6,586 nt of DNA from Acholeplasmatales bacterium (lineage in GTDB: Bacteria > Bacillota_I > Bacilli_A > Acholeplasmatales > Anaeroplasmataceae), in contig JAFPIE010000136.1 in the NCBI GenBank assembly GCA_017388605.1, positions 1-6,586 on the forward strand. The letters are read 5' to 3'. The position numbers and the translations under genes were made by a program. Shown here one piece after another: positions 1 to 5,951 of this stretch. Position 1 is the first letter of the stretch. Each line of letters opens with the position of its first letter. The notes below the pieces were generated by a model, which did not search any database, was not told the origin of the DNA, and saw only the letters and a program-made list of their open reading frames with translations.

Positions 1-708
1 ATCTGTTATAGAAAGTATTCCAGTTCCTCCATTTGTTTCAAAGGATACGGTATATTTATCCAAGGATACCGCATTCCATTTTGCATATAAGGTAATATCC
101 GATAGGATTGGTGTATTAAAATCAAAGGCAAGCGTTAATGCCTCATCCTTATACCAGCCTACAAATATATATCCATCCTTTTTTGGATTCGTTGGTGTTG
201 CTACTAAACCACCATATTCAATATTAACCTGATCGAATACCTCAGTACCTCCATTAGAATTAAAGGAAACACTGAATTTTTCATCAGATAATAAAACCCA
301 CTTCGCATATAAGGTTAAGTTTTCATTAATCGGTGAATCAAAATCAAAGGAAATACTTAAAGTACTATCCTTATACCATCCTTGGAATGCATAGCCATCC
401 CTTGTTGGATTTTCTGGCTTAGTAATTTTTGTACCAGCTTCAATATCCGATATTTTATTTACCGTACTTCCACCATTCGAATTAAAGGTTACACTATAAT
501 TTTGAGTCCATTTTGCATATAAGGTTAAATCCTCTTGAATCGCTTCATTAAAATCAAATACAGTACTTAAGGTACTATCCTTATACCATCCACCAAAGGT
601 ATAGCCCGTCTTTGTTGGATCCTTTGGCTTTGCTATTTTTTCACCACTAGCAATACCAGAAATTTTATTTACAGCACTTCCTCCATTCGAATTAAAGGTT
701 ATGCTAAA
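1..708 (-). repeat. Tandem B-repeat coding units (three complete, one cut)
   Basis: The lipoprotein gene carries direct repeats at 508-708 (unit 1), 298-498 (unit 2), 76-276 (unit 3) and 1-54 (start of unit 4). The period is 70 residues between units 1 and 2, and 74 between units 2-3 and 3-4. The difference comes from the linker: T-Q-N after unit 1, but V-L-L-S-D-E-K after unit 2. The DNA is also conserved: the segment encoding LTLYAKW recurs nearly unchanged near 78, 303 and 513, and the one encoding GWYKDS near 365 and 575. Units 1 and 2 are most alike, while unit 4 is diverged (F-E-T-N-G-G-T-G). This suggests growth by unequal recombination followed by drift. Confidence 0.88.
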
Positions 709-831
709 CTTAATTTCTTCAATTTCTGTACTTGTAGTTACATCCCCACCTTGATCATTATTACAGCTAGATAAAAATGCAGCTGAAACTACAGGTATTA
801 ATGCCAAAGCGAATAGTTTTTTCTTTTTCAT
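1..831 (-). CDS. Surface lipoprotein with tandem InlB-type B-repeats (partial, 3' end outside window)
   Basis: The first 277 codons are open to the window edge, so the C-terminus is missing. The N-terminus MKKKKLFALA is followed by a hydrophobic stretch and a lipobox LSSC, with the Cys at residue 23. This predicts a lipid-anchored protein on the outer face of the membrane. A short polar linker (residues 24-40, NNDQGGDV...) precedes repeats of the Listeria-Bacteroides (Flg_new, InlB B-repeat) type at about 42-108, 112-178, 186-252 and 260 onward. Each starts F-N-S-N-G-G, has G-Y-x-F-x-G-W-Y-K-D in the middle and ends L-Y-A-K-W. Such repeats are small beta-rich modules of surface proteins, often linked to adhesion; the ligand here is unknown. 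I chose the ATG at 831 because GGAGG (840-844) lies 8 nt before it. The ATG at 837 is only 2 nt from that site. The gene has its own promoter, and the upstream FRG gene ends at a terminator. Confidence 0.9.
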   Translation of the reverse strand, partial: MKKKKLFALALIPVVSAAFLSSCNNDQGGDVTTSTEIEEIKFSITFNSNGGSAVNKISGIASGEKIAKPKDPTKTGYTFGGWYKDSTLSTVFDFNEAIQEDLTLYAKWTQNYSVTFNSNGGSTVNKISDIEAGTKITKPENPTRDGYAFQGWYKDSTLSISFDFDSPINENLTLYAKWVLLSDEKFSVSFNSNGGTEVFDQVNIEYGGLVATPTNPKKDGYIFVGWYKDEALTLAFDFNTPILSDITLYAKWNAVSLDKYTVSFETNGGTGILSITD

Positions 832-839
832 ATACATTT

Positions 840-844
840 CCTCC
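840..844 (-). promoter_or_regulatory. Shine-Dalgarno site of the B-repeat lipoprotein
   Basis: On the minus strand the sequence reads AGGGAGGAA. Its GGAGG core is 8 nt from the ATG at 831 and only 2 nt from the ATG at 837. This makes 831 the likely start. Confidence 0.75.
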
Positions 845-874
845 CTATCTTTTCTTTTTTAAATGATTTGTATT

Positions 875-903
875 ATTTTACCACATTCAAAAATGTAATG
901 AAA
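875..903 (-). promoter_or_regulatory. Candidate promoter of the B-repeat lipoprotein gene
   Basis: The minus strand carries an extended -10, TGGTAAAAT, with the TAAAAT hexamer at 875-880 and the TG at 882-883. A weak -35, TTTCAT, lies at 898-903, 17 nt upstream. Transcription would start near 868, leaving a leader of about 37 nt that contains the ribosome site. The same 13-nt element, TGGTAAAATAATA, occurs before the FRG gene. The weak -35 fits dependence on the extended -10. Confidence 0.55.
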
Positions 904-912
904 GCGATTTTA
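899..912 (-). promoter_or_regulatory. cre-like (CcpA) operator overlapping the lipoprotein promoter
   Basis: The plus strand reads TGAAAGCGATTTTA. Against the catabolite-responsive consensus TGWAANCGNTNWCA it differs at one position (T in place of the C near the end). It covers the -35 region of the candidate lipoprotein promoter, a classic position for repression by CcpA-HPr(Ser-P). The site is near-palindromic, so strand is nominal. That the organism has CcpA is inferred from its apparent lineage, not seen in this window. Confidence 0.4.
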
Positions 913-948
913 CAAATTAAATGCTTTTATATAACTTTGGTATTAAAG

Positions 949-979
949 AAAAAAACTACGAATTTTTCATTATTCGTAG
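949..979 (-). terminator. Rho-independent terminator of the FRG-domain gene
   Basis: An 8-bp perfect stem, CTACGAAT (956-963) with ATTCGTAG (972-979), encloses an 8-nt loop. On the minus strand it is followed by seven T's (949-955). The T tract could also pair with the A's before the stem and lengthen it. The TAA stop of the FRG gene (970-972) lies in the loop and the first base of the arm, and the codons for S-Y-E form the ascending arm. The last codons of the gene therefore double as terminator. Confidence 0.85.
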
Positions 980-2178
980 CTTTTCATAATAGATACAGAA
1001 ATATGGTCTTTATCTGGATACATTGTACCAGAATTAATATTGAGCATATTTAATTGCTCTTCTATATATTCCTTATGTACAATGAAGATTCTTTCTTTGG
1101 AAACTGTATTTAAATGCTGGTATTCACCGGTCACATAATTACATAATCCAAATAGAATAAAGGATCCACTTTGTGCAATTATTCTTTCATTGATCATACC
1201 AACCTTTACATGCCTTGGTCTAAGTAATACATCTGGAGTAAAGAAGGTATCATCAAAATATGGAAGCTCATTTTGTACCTCGGCAACAAATCTTTTATAA
1301 GCAATAGAATTCTTATAAATCGATGGATCATTCTTTTCCTTAGATTCTAAAATCTTTTCATATAGCTCCTGCTTATAATTGGTTTCAAGTACAGCTAAGC
1401 TAGATAATAGAGTTGTCGCATTAGAATCGGAATATTTAACATTTCTTATTGCCTCATTCATAACGACAACCTCACCAACACCTAGTCCCTTATTCTTATA
1501 ATTTTGTGGCTTATCACAAGCCATAAATAAGGCAACAAGTGGATTCGATGTAGTATCTAATAGCCTTGTTGGCATTTTATAATGCTGCATAGTCGTTAAT
1601 ATTTCAATATATTTCTTATTCGATAATTCATTATAGAATTGTGTTTTAAAATCCATATACATATAGGATTCATTATCGTAGTATTTCTTTTTTCTATAAA
1701 GAGATGGAACAAGGGTATATTTATAGGAATAATGTCCTCTATAGAATGCTTCACATAAAGGATATTTTCTTTTTAATTCCTCTATTGCCTTTATATAATC
1801 TCCAACATTACCAATGACATAATTTCCATTAGGTAAATGAGTGACACTTGCAAGAAGTGCCTTAAAGCTAACATTACTTATATCCTCTACCTTATTTGAA
1901 AAATCATCAAAGGATAAATATTCTATACCATCTATTTTTTCATCATGCTGATTTACAAATAGATACATAAATTTATCTTCATCTTTTAGGGAATAAATCT
2001 TATAATTCGCCTCTTCATTTATTATCATATATAAATCATTATCCGAAACCTTAAAATGATTTATACCTAAAAATGGTAAATCTACAGTACTCCATTTTGT
2101 GATAAAGAAGGAACCAAAATCACTATCATAGACAAATACGCCCTCTAAGATTTGATTATCAAAGTGAAGTTTGAACAT
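970..2178 (-). CDS. FRG-domain protein of unknown function
   Basis: A 402-residue soluble protein with no signal peptide or membrane segment. The FRG family is recognised by FYRGH (residues 145-149, the name-giving F-R-G), MQHYKMPTRLLD (197-208) followed by NPLVALFMAC (212-221), and RIIAQSGSFILFG (332-344) matching the family's R-x-x-x-Q-x-G motif. A C-terminal MYPDKDHI (387-394) resembles the usual F-P-D-L-D-G ending. Residues 1 to about 120 are acidic and aromatic-rich, and I cannot assign them to a family. FRG proteins are common in accessory regions, and to my knowledge their biochemical role is not settled; the conserved Arg, His, Gln and Asp residues would suit an enzyme active site, but that is inference. 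The ATG start has AGAGGTGAT 3 nt upstream. A candidate promoter follows the comEC stop directly, and a terminator overlaps the gene's end, so it looks like a self-contained single-gene unit after comEA-comEC. Confidence 0.85.
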   Translation of the reverse strand: MFKLHFDNQILEGVFVYDSDFGSFFITKWSTVDLPFLGINHFKVSDNDLYMIINEEANYKIYSLKDEDKFMYLFVNQHDEKIDGIEYLSFDDFSNKVEDISNVSFKALLASVTHLPNGNYVIGNVGDYIKAIEELKRKYPLCEAFYRGHYSYKYTLVPSLYRKKKYYDNESYMYMDFKTQFYNELSNKKYIEILTTMQHYKMPTRLLDTTSNPLVALFMACDKPQNYKNKGLGVGEVVVMNEAIRNVKYSDSNATTLLSSLAVLETNYKQELYEKILESKEKNDPSIYKNSIAYKRFVAEVQNELPYFDDTFFTPDVLLRPRHVKVGMINERIIAQSGSFILFGLCNYVTGEYQHLNTVSKERIFIVHKEYIEEQLNMLNINSGTMYPDKDHISVSIMKSYE

Positions 2179-2195
2179 AGTATCACCTCTTTATT

Positions 2196-2206
2196 ATTTT
2201 ACCATA
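2196..2206 (-). promoter_or_regulatory. Candidate extended -10 promoter of the FRG-domain gene
   Basis: The minus strand reads TATGGTAAAAT, an extended -10 (TATG motif plus TAAAAT at 2196-2201), in the 30-nt gap between the comEC stop (2209) and the FRG start (2178). No good -35 is seen; TTCAAC at 2219-2224 is a weak match. Transcription would begin near 2189, giving a leader of only about 12 nt that just includes the AGAGGTGAT ribosome site. The short leader is a reason for caution, and read-through from comEC is also possible. Confidence 0.45.
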
Positions 2207-2208
2207 AT

Positions 2209-4308
2209 CTACCTATAAGTTGAAATATGAACTTTTCCAAAGCCCTCTAATATTGTAATATTCCCACACTCATATGTTTTATAGACTATAGAATACTCCT
2301 CTAATCTTTTTATGATATAGGGAATGGGTAAATTATAGCTATTCACTTTCGCAACAGATACAATAGAAACCTTTGGTGTTACATAATCTAAGAATTCCTT
2401 TGTTGATGAAGTATTAGATCCATGATGTGCAACCTTTAATATATCACTATCCAGTAAGCTACCATATTTCATAGCTAAATCATGCTCTTCTTCCTCTGTC
2501 ATATCTCCTGTAAATAAATATTTTGTTTCATTTATTTTGAATTTTAAAACAATAGAATTGGAATTTGGATCTTCATATGGATTTATAGGTCCAAGTATTT
2601 CCATTGGAATATCCCCAAATTTGATTCTATCCCCACTTTTTACATAGGTAATATTTAAACTTGTCATTATCTCTTTAAATTTCATATCGGAATATGGTGC
2701 ATAAATCTTTTTTACATTCATATTCTTTATAATCTTTTCATAATCTCCTATATGATCCGAATCCGAATGGGAAAACAATAAGATATCTATAGTATTTATT
2801 CCTAAGGATTTTATATAATCATAGGAATTATATGCATCAATTAACATATTCCCACGGTTATTGGGAAGCCTTATTAAGCAGGCATCCCCTTGCCCACAAT
2901 CGATATAGGTAATCTCATAAAATGGATTTAAAATATTAATATTTATAGCACATAAAAGATAGGATAAAAAAATAATAAGTGGTGGTATTATTTTCTTCTT
3001 CATTCCAATAGAAAAGATGAAAAAGATAAAGAATATATAATAAAATAGAGATTTCCATATGTCAAAGGATGGAACAGGTATAAATAGATTATATACTACT
3101 ATTCCTTCAAGATAGGAATTCGTAAATATAAATATATATTTAAGTCCATAATCTAAGATAGGAAATAGAGTAACTAAATAGGATATAGGTATTAAAATAA
3201 AGGATAGAATTAAGCTAAATATAGGGCTTAATAAAAAGGATAATAAAGATATTCTATTCGTCATATTGATTGTAATTGGGAATGTAGAAAAATAGATTAA
3301 TATATAGGTTTTATATGCACCTATTAATCCACCCTCTCTTCTATGGAATATTAAAACAAAGGAAACCAAATAGGATAATATAAATCCGCTAGAATAGATT
3401 TGATATGGATTTAATAGAAGCATTCCTATACAGGATATAGATAAGATATCTAATCTTGTATAGGAGGCTTCTCCTTTTTTATTGATAGCACCTAATAAAA
3501 CAAATAAAATTGCTCTTAGTGCACTTGGTGGTGCACCAATAATAATTCCATAGGTAATAAGGAATACTATAGGAATGGTCTTTTTATAATATTTAAATAC
3601 CTTAAGTAAAATAAAGGATATTATTTTAAATAAAAGGATAATATGTAATCCACTAATCGCTAATATATGAGATATACCTAAAATACTATAGGAATCCTTT
3701 ACCTCCTCCTCTAAAGTATTCATACCAAATACCATAGCTAGGCTATAGCTTAGAGATTCCTTGCTTAAATATTTCTTTAAATAGCTTATGTAATAATATT
3801 TAATGGAATGAATAGAAAAATAGGAATTGATTTTCTTTATTGTTTTCCCCTTTGCTTGATAGGATATTCCTTTTCCATATAAATATTCCTTAGAATCAAA
3901 ATCAGAGTCATAGCTTTTTTCATTCATCTCCTTTAGTTCAATTTTTAAATGAATATAATCCCCAGGCTTATTTTCATGCATCCATTCCGATACCTCTATT
4001 TTATTTCCCTTATATAGAATGATATAGGAATTCTCATTTTTTATATCCAAGACATAGCCATCTATTTCCTTTGGTATTGGGATTTGTCGTAATAAGGAAA
4101 TGATTCCAATTTCTAATGAAAAAATGAGTAAAAAAATCGAAATAGGAATTAATAAACGACTTTTTTTGTACAAAAGTATTAAAAATAGTCCTAAAACAAT
4201 AAAAAATGGCCAATATTTTAAAGATAATAAGAAAAGTAATAGTGGAATAAGAATCAAATGAAAATCGTTACAAAACGGCTTTTTCCTTAATTGCTTCCAT
4301 AATTTCAT
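2209..4308 (-). CDS. comEC: ComEC/Rec2 family DNA-uptake channel protein
   Basis: A polytopic membrane protein that would pass single-stranded DNA into the cytoplasm during natural transformation. Numbered from the ATG at 4308 (699 aa), it has N-terminal membrane helices (about 15-75) and a soluble OB-like segment (about 85-160). The competence domain carries HILAISGLHI (214-223) and GAPPSALRA (258-266), followed by many more helices to about 455. The C-terminal metallo-beta-lactamase-like domain has IDCGQGDA (469-476), HSDSDH (514-519), T-G-D (600-602) and HHGS (628-631), the usual ComEC form H-x-D-x-D-H. Near the end, where relatives usually have a Y-G-H-P-H type motif, this protein has NSYNLPIP (656-663). 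Length fits the family. An upstream in-frame GTG at 4317 would add three residues, but it is part of the AGGTG ribosome site 6 nt before the ATG, so I prefer the ATG. The start lies inside comEA, implying coupled translation. Confidence 0.93.
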   Translation of the reverse strand: MKLWKQLRKKPFCNDFHLILIPLLLFLLSLKYWPFFIVLGLFLILLYKKSRLLIPISIFLLIFSLEIGIISLLRQIPIPKEIDGYVLDIKNENSYIILYKGNKIEVSEWMHENKPGDYIHLKIELKEMNEKSYDSDFDSKEYLYGKGISYQAKGKTIKKINSYFSIHSIKYYYISYLKKYLSKESLSYSLAMVFGMNTLEEEVKDSYSILGISHILAISGLHIILLFKIISFILLKVFKYYKKTIPIVFLITYGIIIGAPPSALRAILFVLLGAINKKGEASYTRLDILSISCIGMLLLNPYQIYSSGFILSYLVSFVLIFHRREGGLIGAYKTYILIYFSTFPITINMTNRISLLSFLLSPIFSLILSFILIPISYLVTLFPILDYGLKYIFIFTNSYLEGIVVYNLFIPVPSFDIWKSLFYYIFFIFFIFSIGMKKKIIPPLIIFLSYLLCAININILNPFYEITYIDCGQGDACLIRLPNNRGNMLIDAYNSYDYIKSLGINTIDILLFSHSDSDHIGDYEKIIKNMNVKKIYAPYSDMKFKEIMTSLNITYVKSGDRIKFGDIPMEILGPINPYEDPNSNSIVLKFKINETKYLFTGDMTEEEEHDLAMKYGSLLDSDILKVAHHGSNTSSTKEFLDYVTPKVSIVSVAKVNSYNLPIPYIIKRLEEYSIVYKTYECGNITILEGFGKVHISTYR

Positions 4309-4807
4309 TAGATACACCTATAATCTTTTTAAGCTCATCCCAGGTTTCTATTTTCTTATTCCTCCTATATTCTATAATTTTATTCGCTCTAGCCTCCCCA
4401 ATACCATATAGGCTCATAAGCTCATATTTTTCTGCAGTAGATATTTTTATCTTACCATCATCAATTTCCTCTTCTATAAAGCAGGAGGTATCGGAGGATT
4501 CGATCTGAATTATAGTATCACTATAATATCTTTTCCTTAAATCATCCTCAAGTATGCTGTATTCATTTAAATATTTTTCTATCTTTGTAAGGATATAGCC
4601 ATAGGAGGCACCTATGGGCACTTCTAAAGCTACCTCCTCCTTGACCTCGCCCTCTATTTTAATTTGAATTGTGTTCTTTACGGGATTAGGTGTACCTACA
4701 TCTTCCACATTATTACTGAATTTAGAAATTAGGGTAGGTAAAAAGGATAGTAATAGAGTAATAGCTAAAATAATGATGATTATGATGATTTCTTTTTTCT
4801 TATACAT
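4268..4807 (-). CDS. comEA: ComEA-type DNA receptor (SLBB plus helix-hairpin-helix)
   Basis: A 179-residue protein with one N-terminal membrane anchor (about 6-26) that begins with seven consecutive Ile. The rest should lie outside the membrane. Residues about 47-103 (IQIKIEGEVKEEVALEVP and on) resemble the SLBB domain found in Bacillota ComEA. Residues about 121-179 are the DNA-binding helix-hairpin-helix pair: KISTAEKYEL, then GIGEARANKIIEYR (135-148), then IGVSNEIMEAI (163-173). ComEA binds incoming double-stranded DNA and hands it to the ComEC channel. Two positions depart from the usual form: ISTA instead of INTA, and GVSN where the second hairpin often has G-I-G. AGGAG (4816-4820) is 8 nt before the ATG. 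The gene overlaps comEC by 41 nt. No comEB lies between the two genes, which is common outside Bacillus. Confidence 0.92.
   Translation of the reverse strand: MYKKKEIIIIIIILAITLLLSFLPTLISKFSNNVEDVGTPNPVKNTIQIKIEGEVKEEVALEVPIGASYGYILTKIEKYLNEYSILEDDLRKRYYSDTIIQIESSDTSCFIEEEIDDGKIKISTAEKYELMSLYGIGEARANKIIEYRRNKKIETWDELKKIIGVSNEIMEAIKEKAVL
4315..4319 (-). promoter_or_regulatory. Shine-Dalgarno site of comEC, inside comEA
   Basis: AGGTG on the minus strand lies 6 nt before the ATG at 4308. It also contains the GTG at 4317 that a longest-ORF caller would choose as the start. This site decides the comEC start and lies within the comEA coding region. Confidence 0.65.
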
Positions 4808-4865
4808 ATTCTTATCTCCTCATAATAATAAATAGTCAAAATATTTAAAAAAATTGCAGGAAAAT
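4808..4865 (-). other. comEA upstream region, no clear promoter
   Basis: A very AT-rich spacer between the terminator of the phosphoesterase gene and comEA. It holds the AGGAG ribosome site (4816-4820). Because the preceding unit is terminated, a comEA promoter is expected here. I see only weak pieces, a TATTAT at 4822-4827 and a TTGACT at 4834-4839 too close to it, and I cannot name a convincing -35/-10 pair. A special sigma factor or activator, as for competence genes elsewhere, would be one explanation, but nothing in the sequence proves it. Confidence 0.4.
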
Positions 4866-4892
4866 AAAAAAATGCTACAAAAAGTAGCATTT
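4866..4892 (-). terminator. Rho-independent terminator of the marR-phosphoesterase operon
   Basis: A 9-bp perfect stem, AAATGCTAC (4870-4878) with GTAGCATTT (4884-4892), has a 5-nt loop. On the minus strand it is followed by a T-rich tail (TTTTATTTT, 4861-4869). The upstream arm starts inside the TAA stop (4891-4893) of the phosphoesterase gene. Confidence 0.88.
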
Positions 4893-5421
4893 AATAGGTA
4901 TATTTCGCTATTTCCTCATGATCTATGGTAAATAGCCTTATTGTATGGCCCTCCCATAACCCATAGCCTCTTTTGGAATTATTTTTCGGTATGGTAATGG
5001 AGCCTGGGTTTATTTTATAGAATCCTCTTTCATCATGAATACATTCTGGAATATGGGTATGTCCAAATAAAACTAATGGAGATTTTCCATAATATAAATC
5101 TAGATGATGTCCATGCTCAATGTGAACCTCTATATCATTTAATATTCCATCAAAGGAATCTAATATTTTAAAATCTAAGACCATTTGGTCTACCTCTGCT
5201 TCGCAATTTCCTTTAATGCATAGGATTTTATCCTTGTAGGGATTTAATAATTTTATGACCTCCTTGGGGTTATAAAATGGTGGAAGATCATTTCTTGGAC
5301 CATGGTATAGAACATCTCCAAGTAAAAGAATTTTATCACATTTTTCTTTTTCAAATTCCTCTAAAATAAATCTTGTAGAGTCACTTGCCCCATGAATATC
5401 CGATACAATTAGATATTTCAT
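4891..5421 (-). CDS. yfcE: YfcE-type metallophosphoesterase
   Basis: A 176-residue soluble enzyme of the YfcE/MJ0936 branch of calcineurin-like phosphoesterases, which hydrolyse phosphodiesters with two metal ions; the E. coli relative is about 184 residues. All metal-binding signatures are visible: SDIHG (D8, H10), GDVLYHGPRN (D36), GNC (N72), EHGHH (H103-H105) and GHTH (H121, H123). The segment GDVLYHGPRNDLP and the CEAEVDQM after GNC are typical of the YfcE group. NPGSITIPK near the C-terminus is also characteristic. The natural substrate is unknown. Its ATG overlaps the TGA of the MarR gene by 4 nt, and a GAGG lies 10 nt upstream, so translation is probably coupled. A terminator follows at once. 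Confidence 0.92.
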   Translation of the reverse strand: MKYLIVSDIHGASDSTRFILEEFEKEKCDKILLLGDVLYHGPRNDLPPFYNPKEVIKLLNPYKDKILCIKGNCEAEVDQMVLDFKILDSFDGILNDIEVHIEHGHHLDLYYGKSPLVLFGHTHIPECIHDERGFYKINPGSITIPKNNSKRGYGLWEGHTIRLFTIDHEEIAKYTY

Positions 5422-5858
5422 TCGCTTGTAACCTCAAGTAAAAGCTTAAGTGCAGTATAGATGTGATCAAATTGGTTATCTGATATAGATTCAAAGAATG
5501 GCCAGGTATAATCTGAAATATCTACTAAAATGTTATCGACCATTTCCTTAGTTTTATCTGTCAAATAAACCTGCATGCTTCTAGCATCATCCTTAGATAC
5601 CTTTTTCATTAAATAGCCCTTTTGAATTAGACGATTAATTAATGGAGAAATTGTATTTGTGGATTTATGTAATCTTTTACAAATATCAGTAACTCTTCTT
5701 TCCTTTGGATGATGATATACATCTAATATAATGACAGCCTGTATGCTAGATAAGCCATAAGGCTCACATAAGGCATCACGGATGTTTGTAAAATAGCTAG
5801 ATAGCTCCTTAATCATTTCTATTATATTTTTTCTATTCTCTACTGAATTTTCATACAT
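5418..5858 (-). CDS. MarR-family transcriptional regulator
   Basis: A 146-residue winged-helix repressor-type protein, probably a dimer that binds an inverted repeat and responds to a small ligand. Residues 55-82 (RVTDICKRLHKSTNTIS then PLINRLIQKGYL) form the helix-turn-helix with its recognition helix. VSKDDARSMQVYLT (87-100) is the wing, with the typical D-x-R-S (D91, R93). The flanking N- and C-terminal helices suit the MarR dimer interface. I chose the ATG at 5858 because GGAG lies 8 nt upstream. A longer frame begins at a TTG at 5918, but that TTG is the likely -35 box and the extra 20 residues are low-complexity. The gene is first in an operon with the YfcE-like enzyme. Its targets cannot be read from the sequence; autoregulation is likely by family habit. 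Confidence 0.88.
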   Translation of the reverse strand: MYENSVENRKNIIEMIKELSSYFTNIRDALCEPYGLSSIQAVIILDVYHHPKERRVTDICKRLHKSTNTISPLINRLIQKGYLMKKVSKDDARSMQVYLTDKTKEMVDNILVDISDYTWPFFESISDNQFDHIYTALKLLLEVTSE

Positions 5859-5889
5859 AAAGATCACTCCAATCTCTCTTTGTATTATA

Positions 5890-5918
5890 AATTTAGCATT
5901 AAAGAATATTTTTTTCAA
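5890..5918 (-). promoter_or_regulatory. Candidate promoter of the marR-phosphoesterase operon
   Basis: On the minus strand, -35 TTGAAA (5913-5918) is separated by 17 nt from TAAATT (5890-5895), which is preceded by TG one base away (extended -10). A perfect TATAAT directly follows at 5884-5889 but has no good -35 at 17 nt. Either could set the start, and the leader would be about 20-25 nt. An imperfect GATA-TAAT-TATC inverted repeat just upstream (about 5919-5930) could be a regulator site, but this is weak. Confidence 0.5.
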
Positions 5919-5951
5919 GATAATTATATCAATATCGACTTAATTTTTCAT

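Noticed and set aside
1..708. CRISPR array or non-coding tandem repeat.
   Set aside because: The repeats are in frame, about 210-222 bp long, and encode known B-repeat protein modules; there are no short identical repeats with unique spacers.
832..837. Start of the lipoprotein at the ATG at 837 (adding M-Y).
   Set aside because: It is only 2 nt from the GGAGG core, while the ATG at 831 is 8 nt away, the usual spacing.
868..1053. A 61-codon plus-strand reading frame spanning the FRG gene end and the lipoprotein promoter region.
   Set aside because: It overlaps the FRG coding 3' end, its terminator and the promoter region on the other strand, has no ribosome site and no recognisable protein features.
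4739..4807. Low-complexity ATG/ATT run at the start of comEA as a slippage or phase-variation tract.
   Set aside because: The seven Ile codons use mixed ATC, ATA and ATT, so there is no uniform tract long enough to slip; it is simply a membrane helix.
970..4807. comEA-comEC-FRG as one new three-gene defence or uptake system.
   Set aside because: The FRG gene has its own candidate promoter and terminator and no overlap with comEC; neighbourhood alone does not show joint function.
5859..5918. A 20-residue N-terminal extension of the MarR protein from a TTG at 5918.
   Set aside because: The TTG lies in a likely -35 box, -10 elements fall within the extension, and the ATG at 5858 has a well-spaced GGAG. 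MarR proteins usually begin near that point.
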